Shown here piece by piece: positions 11,108 to 21,285 of a stretch of 64,000 nt of DNA. Within the stretch, counting starts at the first letter, position 1, and every line of letters starts with the position of its first letter. The DNA is from Laetiporus sulphureus 93-53. Lineage: Eukaryota; Basidiomycota; Agaricomycetes; Polyporales; Laetiporaceae. Made by a program: the position numbers and the translations under genes. Below the pieces are notes generated by a model. That model had not been told where the DNA came from and did not search any database. It was given only the letters and a program-made list of their open reading frames with translations. The stretch spans positions 190,419 through 254,418 of the forward strand of contig NW_024468549.1 of assembly GCF_001632365.1 (NCBI RefSeq), written 5' to 3'.

Positions 11108-11514
11108 CACTGGGTGAAGCAATCAATAATTTGAGGTGAAAGATGGTAAACATATTGAAGAAAAAGTTCAAATCTTTTAAGCATCTTCACTGTCAATTTG
11201 TGATAAAAGTATTTATAATATACTTAACATCTTTTATTGTGAAAGATGATGAAAAGGTTAAAAGAAGATTGGATGAAATATTAATAATCATTTCTTCAAT
11301 CATTTTACAATCTTTCATACAAAACTATGATGAAAAGTTTCAAAATCTTTTTTTTACTCTTTTTTGATCAAAGATGATGAAAATATTGTGACTATGTCAC
11401 ACCCTTGTTTTCATATACTAAGCTAGTACTAAGATATGGAGGTAAATACTTAGGTCCAGATATTGGTACTATCTCTTGAAGCCTTAGTACTAGCATAGCA
11501 TTGATCTTTACATT

Positions 11515-11675
11515 TTAGCACTAGCTTAGTACTGGCATAGTGCTAGCATAGTACTAGCATTTGGACCTTAGTACTAGCATAGTACTACTCTTTGAAGCCT
11601 TAGTACTAGCATAGTACTAGCATAGTACTAATCTTCAAACCTTAGTACTGATCTGCGGACCTTGGTACTAGCTTA
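11515..11675. repeat. TAGTACTA-rich minisatellite core of CACTG copy 1
   Basis: Imperfect tandem units built from CTTAGTACTAGCATAGTACT, interspersed with AGACCTT / TGAAGCCTT spacers. The unit is itself partly palindromic (AGTACT). The same core appears in other copies of the family. Confidence 0.75.
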
Positions 11676-11681
11676 AAACTA

Positions 11682-13288
11682 CAGTGACCTACAAAACTGT
11701 TGATAAGATTGCTTACTTCGACTTGTATGATGAATATCTCCTCAACCACTGGGCCGAATAAATGCTATAAGAGCTCATTGGAAAGCCTATTATCATAGCT
11801 TTTCAATGCAGTTTTTTTATATCCTTAGCATATTTTGATCCCAAGATATTTGATACTCTTTGAGGGCCACTCTTATCAACAGTTTTGTGGTGCATATTCA
11901 GGTTCTACAAAACTCATACTTTCAGTACTTGGTATAGCCTCCCTTTGCCTTCACACCTGCATCCACCCTCCTTGGCATACTTTCAATCAGATTCTGACAC
12001 ACTTCCTTCCCAATAGCCTCCCATTCCTTCTCCACCCTTTCCCACAACTCAGTAATTCCCTTTGGTGGCTCCTGATACTCTGCAAGCTTCTTTTTGAGGT
12101 GATCCCACAAATTCTCTATCGGATTGAGATCTGGGGATTGAGAGGGCCATAGAATGGTGTTGAAATCATGGTCTTTGAACCAATCCTTGGCCTTCTTGCT
12201 GGTGTGCTTGGGGTCATTGTCTTGCTGAAACACCACATCCTCCACAGTTTTGCCCCAATCCTCCAGGCTATTCTGCAGCTCATCCTCCAGAATGCTGACA
12301 TAAAGGTCTGCATCCATCCTGCCATCAATCTTGCAGGCATACCCCACACCATCCCAGCCCATACAGCACCACATCATCAAGGATCCACCTCCAAACTTCT
12401 GAGTCTCTTCCACCAACCTATCACTGAGGCTCTCCCCTGGCTTCTTCCACACCCATTTCCTTCCATCTGACCCCATCCTGTTAATCTTTGTCTCATCTGA
12501 CCATACCACCATTCTTCAGTCCTCTACAGTCCAATACTGGTGAGCCAAAGTGAAGTCCATCCTCTCCTTCTGATGCCTTGCAGAGAGTAAAGGCCTTTTT
12601 CACTTCACTACAGCCTTCATTCCTGCCTTCTTCAACCTCTTTGCACTGTCTCTGCATTGACAACCCTCCCAGTAACATCTCCAAGAGCTCTGGCCACAGC
12701 AGGAGATGTGGTAGCCTTGCCAGTCCCAATGAGTCAAGTAGCATAGCGAAGATTGGCAGCAGTAAGAAGGGAAGGATGCCCTCCTTTGGCCTTAGGAATG
12801 GTGGGGCAGTGTGTGTAGCACAGTTTACTGATGGTAGAATAGTGTAGCCCAGTCAAAGCTTCAATTTCTCAAAGAAATTTGCCATTCTGAAGCAAAGCAA
12901 TGACATGGTTGACAGTTTCAGTAGCAACAGCTTTTGGCATGATGTTGGTTGAGTGTGAAGAGTTGTGTATGGCTGTTTGTACATTGTTCATGTTGAAACA
13001 TGATCATTCAATCAATATTCCCACAAGGAACCCTGTCAACACATCAAGAATCACAATATTCTGAGAACTTGTGTGTGTGCCACAAAACTGTTGATAAGAG
13101 TGGCCCTCAAAGAGTATCAAATATCTTGAGATCCAAATATGTGAAAAATATAAACAAAACTGATTGTAAAGCCATGATAATAGGCTTTCAAATGAGCTCA
13201 TATAACATTTATTTAACCCAGTGGTTGAGAAGATATTCACCATACAAGTCGAAGTAAGCAATCTTATCAACAGTTTTGTGGGTCACTG
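11682..13288 (-). mobile_element. Tc1/mariner-superfamily DNA transposon, copy 2 (1607 bp, dead)
   Basis: Begins CAGTGACCTACAAAACTG and ends with the near inverted CAGTTTTGTGGGTCACTG, flanked by TA (11680-11681, 13289-13290). Arms are about 210 bp (11682-11892 and 13078-13288), with ACAAAACTGTTGATAAG motifs at both the outer and inner ends of each arm, the same architecture as copy 1 but with a different motif sequence. It lies inside the core of a CACTG element, splitting it into two half-elements. Confidence 0.94.
11922..12940 (-). pseudogene. Tc1-type transposase, copy 2, inactivated
   Basis: The start is MPKAVATETVNHVIALLQ at 12940 and the end is AKGGYTKY at 11922. The C-terminal 196 codons are open and keep WSDETKIN, FQQDNDPKHT and SPDLNPIENLW with DD34E spacing. 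A TGA at 12516-12518 replaces the Trp of VEDW*RMVVW (Trp is present at the same place in copy 3). Further indels and stops disrupt the N-terminal HTH half; the total length is not a multiple of three. It would bind TIRs and cut at TA if repaired; this copy cannot make a full protein. Confidence 0.92.
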
Positions 13289-13898
13289 TATGCTAGTACT
13301 ATGCTAGTACTAAGGCTTCAAGAGATAGTACTAATATCTGGACCTAAGTATTAACCTCCATATCTTAGTACTAGCTTAGTATATGAAAACAAGGGTGTGA
13401 CATAGTCACAATATTTTTATCATCTTTGATCAAAAAAAAGTGAAAAAAGATTTTGAAACTTTTCATCATAGTTTTGTATGAAAGATTGTAAAATGATTGA
13501 AGCAATGATTATCAATATTTCAACCAATCTCCTTTCAACCTTTTCATCATCTTTCACAACAAAAGATGTTAAGTAGATTATGAATACTTTTATCACAAAT
13601 TGACAGTGAAGATGCTTAGAAGATTTGAACTTTTTCTTCAATATGTTTATCATCTTTTACCTCAAATTATTGATTGTTTCACCCAGTGTTCGTGTCTGTG
13701 GACAGCCATTAATCCTCATGTTGACTTCAGGCACAAAACTAATTAGAAATCAGTCACCTAAAGGCCAGCAGTGATGCTTACTGATATTCAGCATCATATT
13801 CCAATGCATTCCTTGAGCTAGCTGCCATTTCCACTCTACTATTCATCAAATTGTAAAAGTATCCTCTATCACTTTCTCCTTGTCTGAGCACTTACAGT

Positions 13899-13990
13899 AT
13901 GATTAACATGCCCTGCCTTCCTGCACCTGTAACAAGTCACAGGCCTTTGCTTCTTCAACTTGGCATCCCCTGAACCTGCATAGGTCACTA
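13899..13990 (-). pseudogene. Zinc-knuckle fragment, probably Copia-type gag
   Basis: The minus strand reads DAKLKKQRPVTCYRCRKAGHV, a Lys-rich lead followed by C-X2-C-X4-H of a CCHC knuckle; the last Cys is not preserved. Basic residues before the knuckle are typical of LTR-retrotransposon gag. Nothing else of the element can be placed with confidence nearby. Confidence 0.45.
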
Positions 13991-14139
13991 GTCTCAGTTT
14001 CAGACATTATAGATGCTGTGTCACGTGGTGGCTGCACCACAGGAAATGTCAAGTGGAGATCAAAAAAATGAAATGTGCATATGCACTATAACATCTGGTA
14101 GGTTTGAGTAGGGCAGGTGTGGGTAAGGTGATTATGTGA

Positions 14140-16224
14140 CTTATTGCAAGCCTGAAGCACTGGCTTGCAATGTATGCACCCACACACATCGGACTGTAGG
14201 GCAATTTCTGAAGACCAAAATGACCTCAAAATATGAAGCCCTTTCTTGAAACATTTCTCCAGCTGGCAAAATCATTTCTATGTGGCAAACAACTATTATA
14301 AGAAACTTGCAGAAAATTGATCCCATCTCGCAAGTGTTTAGGCAGTAGCAATTGAAGATGTTTACAAGCCCTGTATGCAAAGTCCTTGCTGTCAAAGAAT
14401 ATGATCGTACAGACCAGTGGCTCACCATTGAGACCTTCTTTCATAGCAAAGTTAAGTGCATCGAGATTCAAGGAGGCACGGCACATGCAGCAGATGAAAG
14501 GTGTGATTGTCACGGCACCTCATAGATCCTGCCAAAAGGCAAGGAAATGGCTGCAAGGTGCTAGCTGCACTCAGTGACCTGCACAAATACTAAAATGAGG
14601 CCTGCCACAAAGGGCAAGGCCAAAAAGGCATGCAGTGACATGCAGCCTGCAAAAAGGGGCTTAAAGGACCCTTAGCCTTATATCACACAAAAAGGGGGTG
14701 AAGGCCGTTTAGGCCACATGAAATAGATGAATGAAACTGAAGATACCCAGCTTCCTCATGGGTGCTTATATACATGCAGGTAGGGACCTCAGTCACTATA
14801 CTAAGGTAAATACCCCTGACACCTATATGTCAACATGATACCATAACCAATTAAGTTCTGGTAGCTACTATGACAACTATCGACAAAGGCCGTGGATACG
14901 CTGAGGAATCCTATCTCCTTCAATGGGATAATTGCCTGAAGGTGGTGCCACTATTGAGCGGTGACATGGGGCCACTATGGAGTAGCCAATAGGGCTGGTG
15001 TCACTTATCTGAGTAACGAATTGGGTGCTTGCTAGCTTGATGGTCCAAAGGGTTCCTTTCTGGGCAAGTGGCCTGGTGTCACGTGACCAACACCTGACAA
15101 CTTCCAAATAGGGCAAGTGGCCAGTGTCACGTGACTGAGTGGCTGAATCATGGGCACGTGGTGATCATGTGATAGACACAGTCGTATCCACAATGTATGT
15201 GGCAGTATTGTGCTGTTTGTCCAAGTATCTACTTTGTGAGATCAATATGAAGGTTGGTGTCTGAATAACCACTTGTGGTTGCCAAATGATGACTTTAATG
15301 GTGCAAAAAGAAAGGTGCCACCTAATACTGTGACAGTGATGTTAGAATGATCATTACCAAGGTTTATGAGGAATGTTCTACTGTCACTCATGAGCAGCTT
15401 CAAATGCATGTCGGCCAGTATATGAGGTGGAAGTATTACAGAAGTCACAAGGAATAGAACCATAACAGGGACAAATGATCATAACTTGCTTAGCTCAGCA
15501 TACTTTGTATGGAACTTCTCTCCCCCAAAGCGAGACACAGTGTGCCTCATCGATAACAAATGCGATCACATCTTGCAATTGTGTGAACTCTGATGAGCAC
15601 ATGAGCCTTGAGAATTCTGGATGCTGTGTACACATTTCTGGTGATGTTAGCAGCAGCCTATGCTTGCGCTGTTCACCTCCTAGATACAATAGATAGATAT
15701 TATGTGAGTTCATTTATGTGAGGTTTGAAAACACACCTTGATCAGGTTTGGTTGCTCCTGTAGTTTCTCACCATTCATGGCTGTTGCACTGAGACCCATC
15801 TTCCTGAAGCCTGATGCCTGATTACACTGTCAGCCACTGTAGATAGGCATATTGTCAGGTTTACTTACCTGATCTTCCTCAAGCTCATTGAGCAGTGAGA
15901 TTATAATAATCATCTTAGAACTGTTATGGTCTAGGGGCAGGGGCATTGCAAAAGGCATCATCTTTCCAGCCTCAGTACCGACAATGACAATAGCATCCAC
16001 TCTGACCAAGATTGCTTCAGTTACTGCCAGCTGCCAGTCATATGGATGCACATTTATGTTGAATGAAGACCCCCCTTAAATTCTGTAGTCAGCTGTGCAC
16101 GAATCTTCGCTAAAGAGTAATTCCTTTGATAGCTTGCAGCAGTGTGAGCTTCATCGAGTAGCTTGTAGACAGTATCTGAAAGTGTCAGCATTATACTGCC
16201 ACTCATAGACTGACTAGTAGCCAT
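14140..16224 (-). pseudogene. RecQ-type DEAH helicase pseudogene, multi-exon, interrupted
   Basis: Starts near 16224 (MATSQSMSGSIMLTLSD). HPYDWQLAVTEAIL leads to a degenerate Walker A, VGTEAGKM, where the family has GTGAGKT. Exons are joined by short introns (about 15838-15870 and 15675-15731) to LLTSPEMC...HPEFSRLM and the DEAH box FVIDEAHCVSLWG (about 15530), then VTSVILPPHILADMHLKLL (about 15430). After NLGNDHSNIT (about 15320) coding stops and resumes near 14513 with the second helicase domain (LDALNFAMKEGLNGEPL, IIFFDSKDFAYRACKHL), decaying by 14140. Such helicases are multicopy in Agaricomycetes and unwind DNA with ATP. Several frameshifts and the ruined P-loop make this copy inactive. 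Confidence 0.85.
14514..15316. mobile_element. About 0.8 kb insertion inside the helicase pseudogene, unclassified
   Basis: The helicase reading breaks at NIT and resumes at TITP. The inserted sequence begins about GGCACCTCATAG and ends AAAGGTGCCACC, a possible short inverted end (GGCACCT). The flanks GTCAC and GTGAC could be an imperfect duplication. Inside are TATA-like and repeated CACGTGA motifs (15070-15170) resembling an LTR or promoter. No coding sequence found. Confidence 0.4.
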
Positions 16225-17354
16225 TGGTCAGACAGGGCAAGTCAGAGAGAGAGAAACAGAGATAGCTGTAAAGCTTAGACAGTACAATACACAAAGAACA
16301 CAAAACTACAAGTAAGAATGATGTGCGCATACATGTCAAAATGCAGAGTGGTTGGCACATAGCAAGTGCGTAATGGTCAGGTGATCGCCTTATCTACATC
16401 TGCCCTACCAAAACCCACCAGACCCTCTGTACTTTTTGTGTGTTTCAGTTTTTCGATCTCCGATCGGGTGTCTCCAGTGACATCAGCCACCAAGTACAGA
16501 GGGTCTGAGAATGAGACTAATAGGTCACCATCTTCATGCTCCCTGCATCATCTGATCTACTGTGCCTCATCTCCTCATTCAGGATCTTTATGCTGACTTG
16601 AGTGAAGTCTGCTTAATGATGTCTATGTCACTGACCTGCAACACCACCTTGCTTATACTTGTCTGTTGGTCTCATAAGCAGGGCCAACACCTTCTGAGCC
16701 TTCTCAACCTCAACATCAATCATCTTCAGTGCCCTTGTCACATTTTAGCAATTCATTTCTGGCCCAACTCACCCTCCTGCATCTGCACATGATTGAATGT
16801 CTGCCACTTGACCAACTTCATGGTGAATTTCTTTGTCCTAGGGGTGTTACATAACCTGAACCAGCACTCACAGAGAGTCCTTCTCCTCTTTCAGAAGTGT
16901 CAGCTGGTTCTCTCTCACCTGAAGTACATATAATCCTCATCTGTGCCTCAGCACCTTGCTTAATGCCTTCTCTGGTGTGATCCCTTTTTTACCTTCACCT
17001 TTGGCTCCATTCACTTTTTCAAGTCATTTTGCACCAGCACTGCCTGCATTTCATTGCTCACAGTCTATAGTTACCCTCCATTGATAGAAAAATCAGAATG
17101 ACATTCACAATCTTCAGCCATGGTACAACATTGAGAGGATGAGGATTATGTCTGAAAGGTATGTATGACAAGCAAACAAGCAAGAAACTTGACATGGCTG
17201 ATCAGTTTGTGTTAACTTTAGGCACAAAACTGGCCAGAAATCAGTCAATATCTCCAGTGATCAAAAGAGAATCTGAGATACAAACTGATATAATTACATT
17301 ACCACTATATACATGTATCTATACTCTTGGAACTCCTGTGCACAGACCATCTAA
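16225..17354. other. Unassigned 1.1 kb between helicase relic and CACTG copy 2
   Basis: No convincing gene. Short open stretches on both strands lack domains. It contains a hairpin (16419-16507). A short stretch near 17215 (GGCACAAAACT...AGAAATCAGTCA) is also found near 13730, so both flanks share an old repeat. Confidence 0.3.
16419..16507. repeat. Hairpin with 16-bp perfect stem
   Basis: CAGACCCTCTGTACTT at 16419-16434 pairs with its exact reverse complement at 16492-16507, loop 57 bp. Confidence 0.7.
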
Positions 17355-17433
17355 CACTAGGTGAAGCAATCATTAACATGAGGTGAAATATGGTAAAGAT
17401 ATTGAAGAAAAAGTTTAAACTTTTGCTATCCTG
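17355..17433 (+). mobile_element. CACTG element copy 2, outer part of left arm
   Basis: CACTAGGTGAAGCAATC starts at 17355 and follows the family left arm to about AAACTTTTGC at 17433, where retroelement sequence begins. The rest of the arm resumes near 22350. Confidence 0.8.
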
Positions 17434-17449
17434 CTGCCTTCCTTGCAGC

Positions 17450-19591
17450 CGAACACTGGGGAGATCCAGCCTGGGGACGACGAGTTCACGCCCGAGGACC
17501 ATGACATCAACCCCTCCTCTTCGGCGCTACCCACATTTTTACCCAGTGACGTCATTCCACCTCCCCCGCGGCGTCCACGGATCCCCTGCATGGTTCTCCC
17601 CTCTGATTGCCGGACGTGGACTGCTTCTCGTGCCACTGCACCACCTCTGGAGATCTCTAACACCATCGAGCATGCCCCAGGTGGTGACACCACTAATGCG
17701 CTCTCTCCCAGCCCTGTGCTGCACTGTCACCAATGTCCAGTCAGCCTCCCAGACGCACGCCCACCCAAGTGCCCTTGGCGCACGACCGTCGCTGCCTCTC
17801 GAAAAGGAAAGTCACGGGCTCCCCCTGCCAGGCACTCTTCCCTCACAGAGACCGAGCATCTCTCGAGGCACTCCTCCCCACCACCCACAGCTCCCTCATC
17901 TCCTTCGTCACCTGGTCTCGGTGATGCAGAGGCGATTTTGGCCCGAACACAGGGAGACACTACCGATACCCTCGATGGTGACATTCATGCACGGTTGGCC
18001 TCCTTGCCCACATCTGCATGCGATGTATATCAACAGTACCTTCGCATGCTAAACGAGGCATTTTTGGCACAGGCTAACACTCAGCGGTGGCCTCCCACCC
18101 TGCCCGAGCCCTCCTCATTGGCTCCATCCTTCGGTAAGTGCATCTCTGTCCTCACCACCCTAGTCCTGGCACATGTGCACTTCGCGCCGCTGCCTTTTTT
18201 TTTTCTCGTGCCTTTCGCGCCTCTTTCTTGTGCCTTTGCACCTCTTCCTTGTGCCTTTCGTGCCTTCTTCTTGCACCCCTCGCACCTCTCTACTGCACCC
18301 TTCATGCCCCCCCCCCTACTGCACCTTTCTTTGCACCTATCTATCACGCCTCTGTGCCTTTCTACCGTGCCCTTGTGCCCCCCTAGTGTGCCCTCGTGCC
18401 TCTATATTGCACTCTCGCATTTCACATATTTGCGCACACTCGCACTTCTCACCTTTCGTGTCCCGCATGAGGCATACCCAGTTCAGTCAGGTGGTACACC
18501 CTAACTTTGTGCTTTCCATTCACATTCTCCCCACTACCCTGGGCACCTCGCACCCCTCTGCCTCGTGCATACAATCATGCTGATGCCATTGGCTCTCTGC
18601 AGCCTTGCGATCTTCTGGACTCTCGACCGCCACACCCTCTGGCCCATGCAAGCCATCGTCGCATGACTTTCCTGCCATCCCAATGGAGCTTGATCCTGAC
18701 TGCCTTATGGATCCTCCCGCTGTCATCCAAGTCATTCGCTCTGGACTAAAGACATACATCCCTCTCACTGCCCTGACGAATGATGCCTGTCGCAATGTTC
18801 ATAGGCTGGCACATCGCCAAAAGGAGACTCTGAAAGTCGAAAATGGGTCTGTCACTGTGTCGTTACTGGTCCTTGATGCATCCCGTGAACCATTCCTTTC
18901 CACTGCCGAGTTCCAGCAGGCGTACCCATGATACCTATCCCTCATTCAGAACCATTATCCAGGTCACGGATGGATCCATTTAGCTGATGAATTTGAAGCA
19001 CATTTCACTAACATCATCAGCCGCGTTGATTGGGCTGAACGCATCGGTGTGTACATTGTGCTTGACATCACGATCTGCCATCAGCATTACAACGGTGTCG
19101 CTGTCACGCCATCGCTATGACAGGCTGGACTCTACGCTCGCATTCACGAGGACTGTATCACCGGGTTCAATATGGGCACCCACAACCAGGCAGGATACAT
19201 TTACGATCTGGTGCATAATCCTCCAACCAATCAGCGTATGACCTCACACGCTACTCTGGTGACCGGCGCTGCTACAGAGCCCTTTCGCTTCTTTCGTGAG
19301 CACTCCGGACAGCAACGTGAGACTGGCTCCACCTCAGACCCTGGTTGGAGACACCCCACTGCCGGCACTCTGCGATGCCTTGCCTGTGGGAGCACCAAGC
19401 ATAAAGGCACTGATTGCACGTGTGACCAGCCGCCATTCTTACAGCGTCGTGACAGGAAGTTCTTCGCACCCAACGGCCTCAATATCTGCTTCCGTTTCAA
19501 CCTCACCAGTTGTCACGGTTGTCAGCGACAGCATGTCTGCTTCCTCTGTGGGCATTCCGGACACAACGCTCAAATCTGCCATTCCCACTGA
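17450..19591 (+). pseudogene. Gag-like protein of the YR retroelement, two exons, two CCHC knuckles
   Basis: Open from the left border (likely 3' splice acceptor at 17448) through 18133, then an intron 18134-18602 (GTAAGT...CTCTGCAG) that keeps frame, then 18603-19591. TGA stops at 18929-18931 (AYP*YLSL) and 19118-19120 (PSL*QAGL) interrupt exon 2; both fit CGA to TGA. The first part is Pro/Ser/His-rich. Exon 2 has a conserved-looking block IQVIRSGLKTYIPLTALTND and two C-terminal zinc knuckles, CLACGSTKHKGTDC and CFLCGHSGHNAQIC (both C-X2-C-X4-H-X4-C), consistent with RNA binding in a particle. Confidence 0.8.
18134..18602 (+). other. Long pyrimidine-rich intron in the YR-element gag
   Basis: GTAAGTGC donor at 18134 and TGCAG acceptor at 18602. 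Joining keeps the frame (PSFG to ALRSSGL, with a single nucleotide carried over). The interior (18180-18420) is an imperfect array of TGCCTTTCGTGCC-like pyrimidine-rich units. At 469 nt it is far longer than other introns in the window (30-60 nt). Confidence 0.6.
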
Positions 19592-21230
19592 TGTGCGATC
19601 CGTTGTCACTCCCCTGCGCTGGGACGCATGGTTGGAGGAGTTAACAATAGCTGGCTGTCTTGATGACTTCGGTGACGTTCCATTGGGCATTCAAAATGGC
19701 TTCTGACTCAGTGTATCTTCCTCGCTCACATCTACATACATTCCTCGTAATCATAAATCAGCCACAGATCATCCTGAGGCTGTAGAGCTACACATATCCA
19801 CTGAACTGGCCACACACCGCTACTCTGATCCCTTTCACCCCGCTCGTCTAGAGTCTCTCATCGGTCCTTTTTGCACTTCCTCTCTCAGCACTGTTCCCAA
19901 AGCCAATAGCCCCGGTATTTTTCGCATTATCCAAGATATGTCCTATCCATGCGATGACCCTGCAATACCTTCCGTCAACTCCGACATTGACCCTGATGAG
20001 TTTCTTACTGAATGGGGTACCTTCACGCAGTGTGTACTACTGCTCGTGAATGCACTCCCTGGTACACAGGTCTGTGTCAATGATGTCGAAAAGGCATATC
20101 GATGCATGCCCATCGCCCTCTCAGATCAAAACTTCATCGTTGTCATGTGGAATGGCCTCGTATACATCGATCATTGTGCTGCCTTTGGGTCTGCCAGTTC
20201 CAATGGCATATTTGGTCGTGGCGCTGATGCTCTTGTGCGCATCTTCAAGTTCAAAGGTGTTCAAGATCTTATCAAATGGGTCAACGATTTCATATTCTTT
20301 CGATACCCCATAGGCAGAACTCCGGGTGGTTCATTCATCTATTCCTATGATGAGTCTCTCATCTTTTCAGTCACGGCGCGTCTTGGATGGCCATGGTCCT
20401 TGCCGAAACACATTCCATTCGCACCAGCCTTCGACTACCACGGTTTTCACTGGTGCATACCGGACTGTACTGTCGAACTACCAGAGAAGAAGAAAGCAAA
20501 ATACCTTCTTCGCCTCGCGCCCTGGGTATGCGGTGCTTCTGTATCACATAAGGACTGTGCGGCTGTCATAGGCACCTTAACACACTGCTGCCTCGCCATA
20601 CCTGAAGGTCGTTCTCACCTACTGTCCTTTTACCATATGAATGCTGCCTTCTCATCGACAGTGAATCCATATGTCAAACATCGCATTCTCGTCGCAGTAA
20701 TCACCGACGTTGACTGGTGGAGAAGTACACTATCCCGGCCTTTCTGTGGGTCGAAACTGTTCGTACCACCCGATGACGAGTCGCTCTCTATCTTTGTTGA
20801 CGCTTCTTCCTCCTGGGGCATAGGTCTTGTCATCAATGGCAACTGGCAGGCCTGGTGTCTTCTCCCGGGTTGGAAATCTGAAGGACGTGATATAGGATGG
20901 GCAGAGATGGTCACTGTCGAACTGGCTGTATGCTACCTGGTTGCTGATGGCAAGGTTGCGCACCGGTTTCTCATCCGTTCTGACAACAAAGGAGTGATCA
21001 GTGCCTTGGAAGCCGGTCGTTCCCACAGCATCTCGCAGAATCAGATTCTGCAGAAAATCGTATCTTTATTCTCTGCCCATGGTTTGTGGATTCGGACTGA
21101 ATATGTGAATACAAAGGATAACCTTGCAGACCCACCTTCTCGTGGCACCTTTCCTCCACGTACTTCTCATTTGCGCTACCTATTTTCTGTGCCATCTCAT
21201 CTAGCACGCTTTCTCGAGCATGTACGGTAA
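19533..21230 (+). pseudogene. Reverse transcriptase-RNase H of DIRS/Ngaro type
   Basis: The probable start is MSASSVGIPDTTLKS at 19533, overlapping the gag end in another frame. One TGA at 19704-19706 (NGF*LSVSS) breaks it; the rest is open to 21230. RT blocks: FRIIQDMSYP, VNDVEKAYRCMPI (first Asp), and the polymerase box WVNDFIFFRYP, where family members have VDD; the Asp to Asn change is at 20283-20285. RNase H is intact by motif: SIFVDASSSWGIGLV, AEMVTVELAV, RSDNKGVISAL, NLADPPSRG. The element would reverse-transcribe its RNA; the VND change and the stop make this copy inactive. Confidence 0.88.
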
Positions 21231-21285
21231 TTAGCGCAGTATTATCATGTAACCTTATAATTATTGTTAAATATTCATATGCACC

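Larger units (their letters stand above)
11108..13688 (+). mobile_element. CACTG long-TIR non-autonomous element, copy 1 (CACTA-like), split by Tc1 copy 2
   Basis: Begins CACTGGGTGAAGCAATC at 11108 and ends with the inverted sequence CACCCAGTG at 13688. The three bases before (TTC, 11105-11107) and after (TTC, 13689-13691) match, a 3-bp target duplication. Without the Tc1 insertion the element is about 970 bp: two arms of about 400 bp around a core made of TAGTACTAGCATAGTACTAG-type repeats. No coding capacity is seen in it; short open stretches in the arms are AT-rich noise. Terminal CACTG plus 3-bp duplication point to the CACTA/EnSpm (CMC) superfamily. Confidence 0.85.

Noticed and set aside
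11143..11367. 74-codon open stretch in the CACTG arm (also minus at 13420-13653 and 23920-24150)
   Set aside because: Open only because the arms are AT-rich and repeated; it is not in the same relation to the ends in all copies and has no protein-like composition.
11515..11675. TAGTACTA repeats as a centromere or telomere satellite
   Set aside because: They occur only as short cores inside CACTG elements, not as long arrays; no TTAGGG telomere repeats are present.
17415..17984. Long minus-strand open stretches opposite the YR-element gag
   Set aside because: Shadow frames of the GC-rich Pro/Ser-coding plus strand; the plus strand has intron signals and zinc knuckles.
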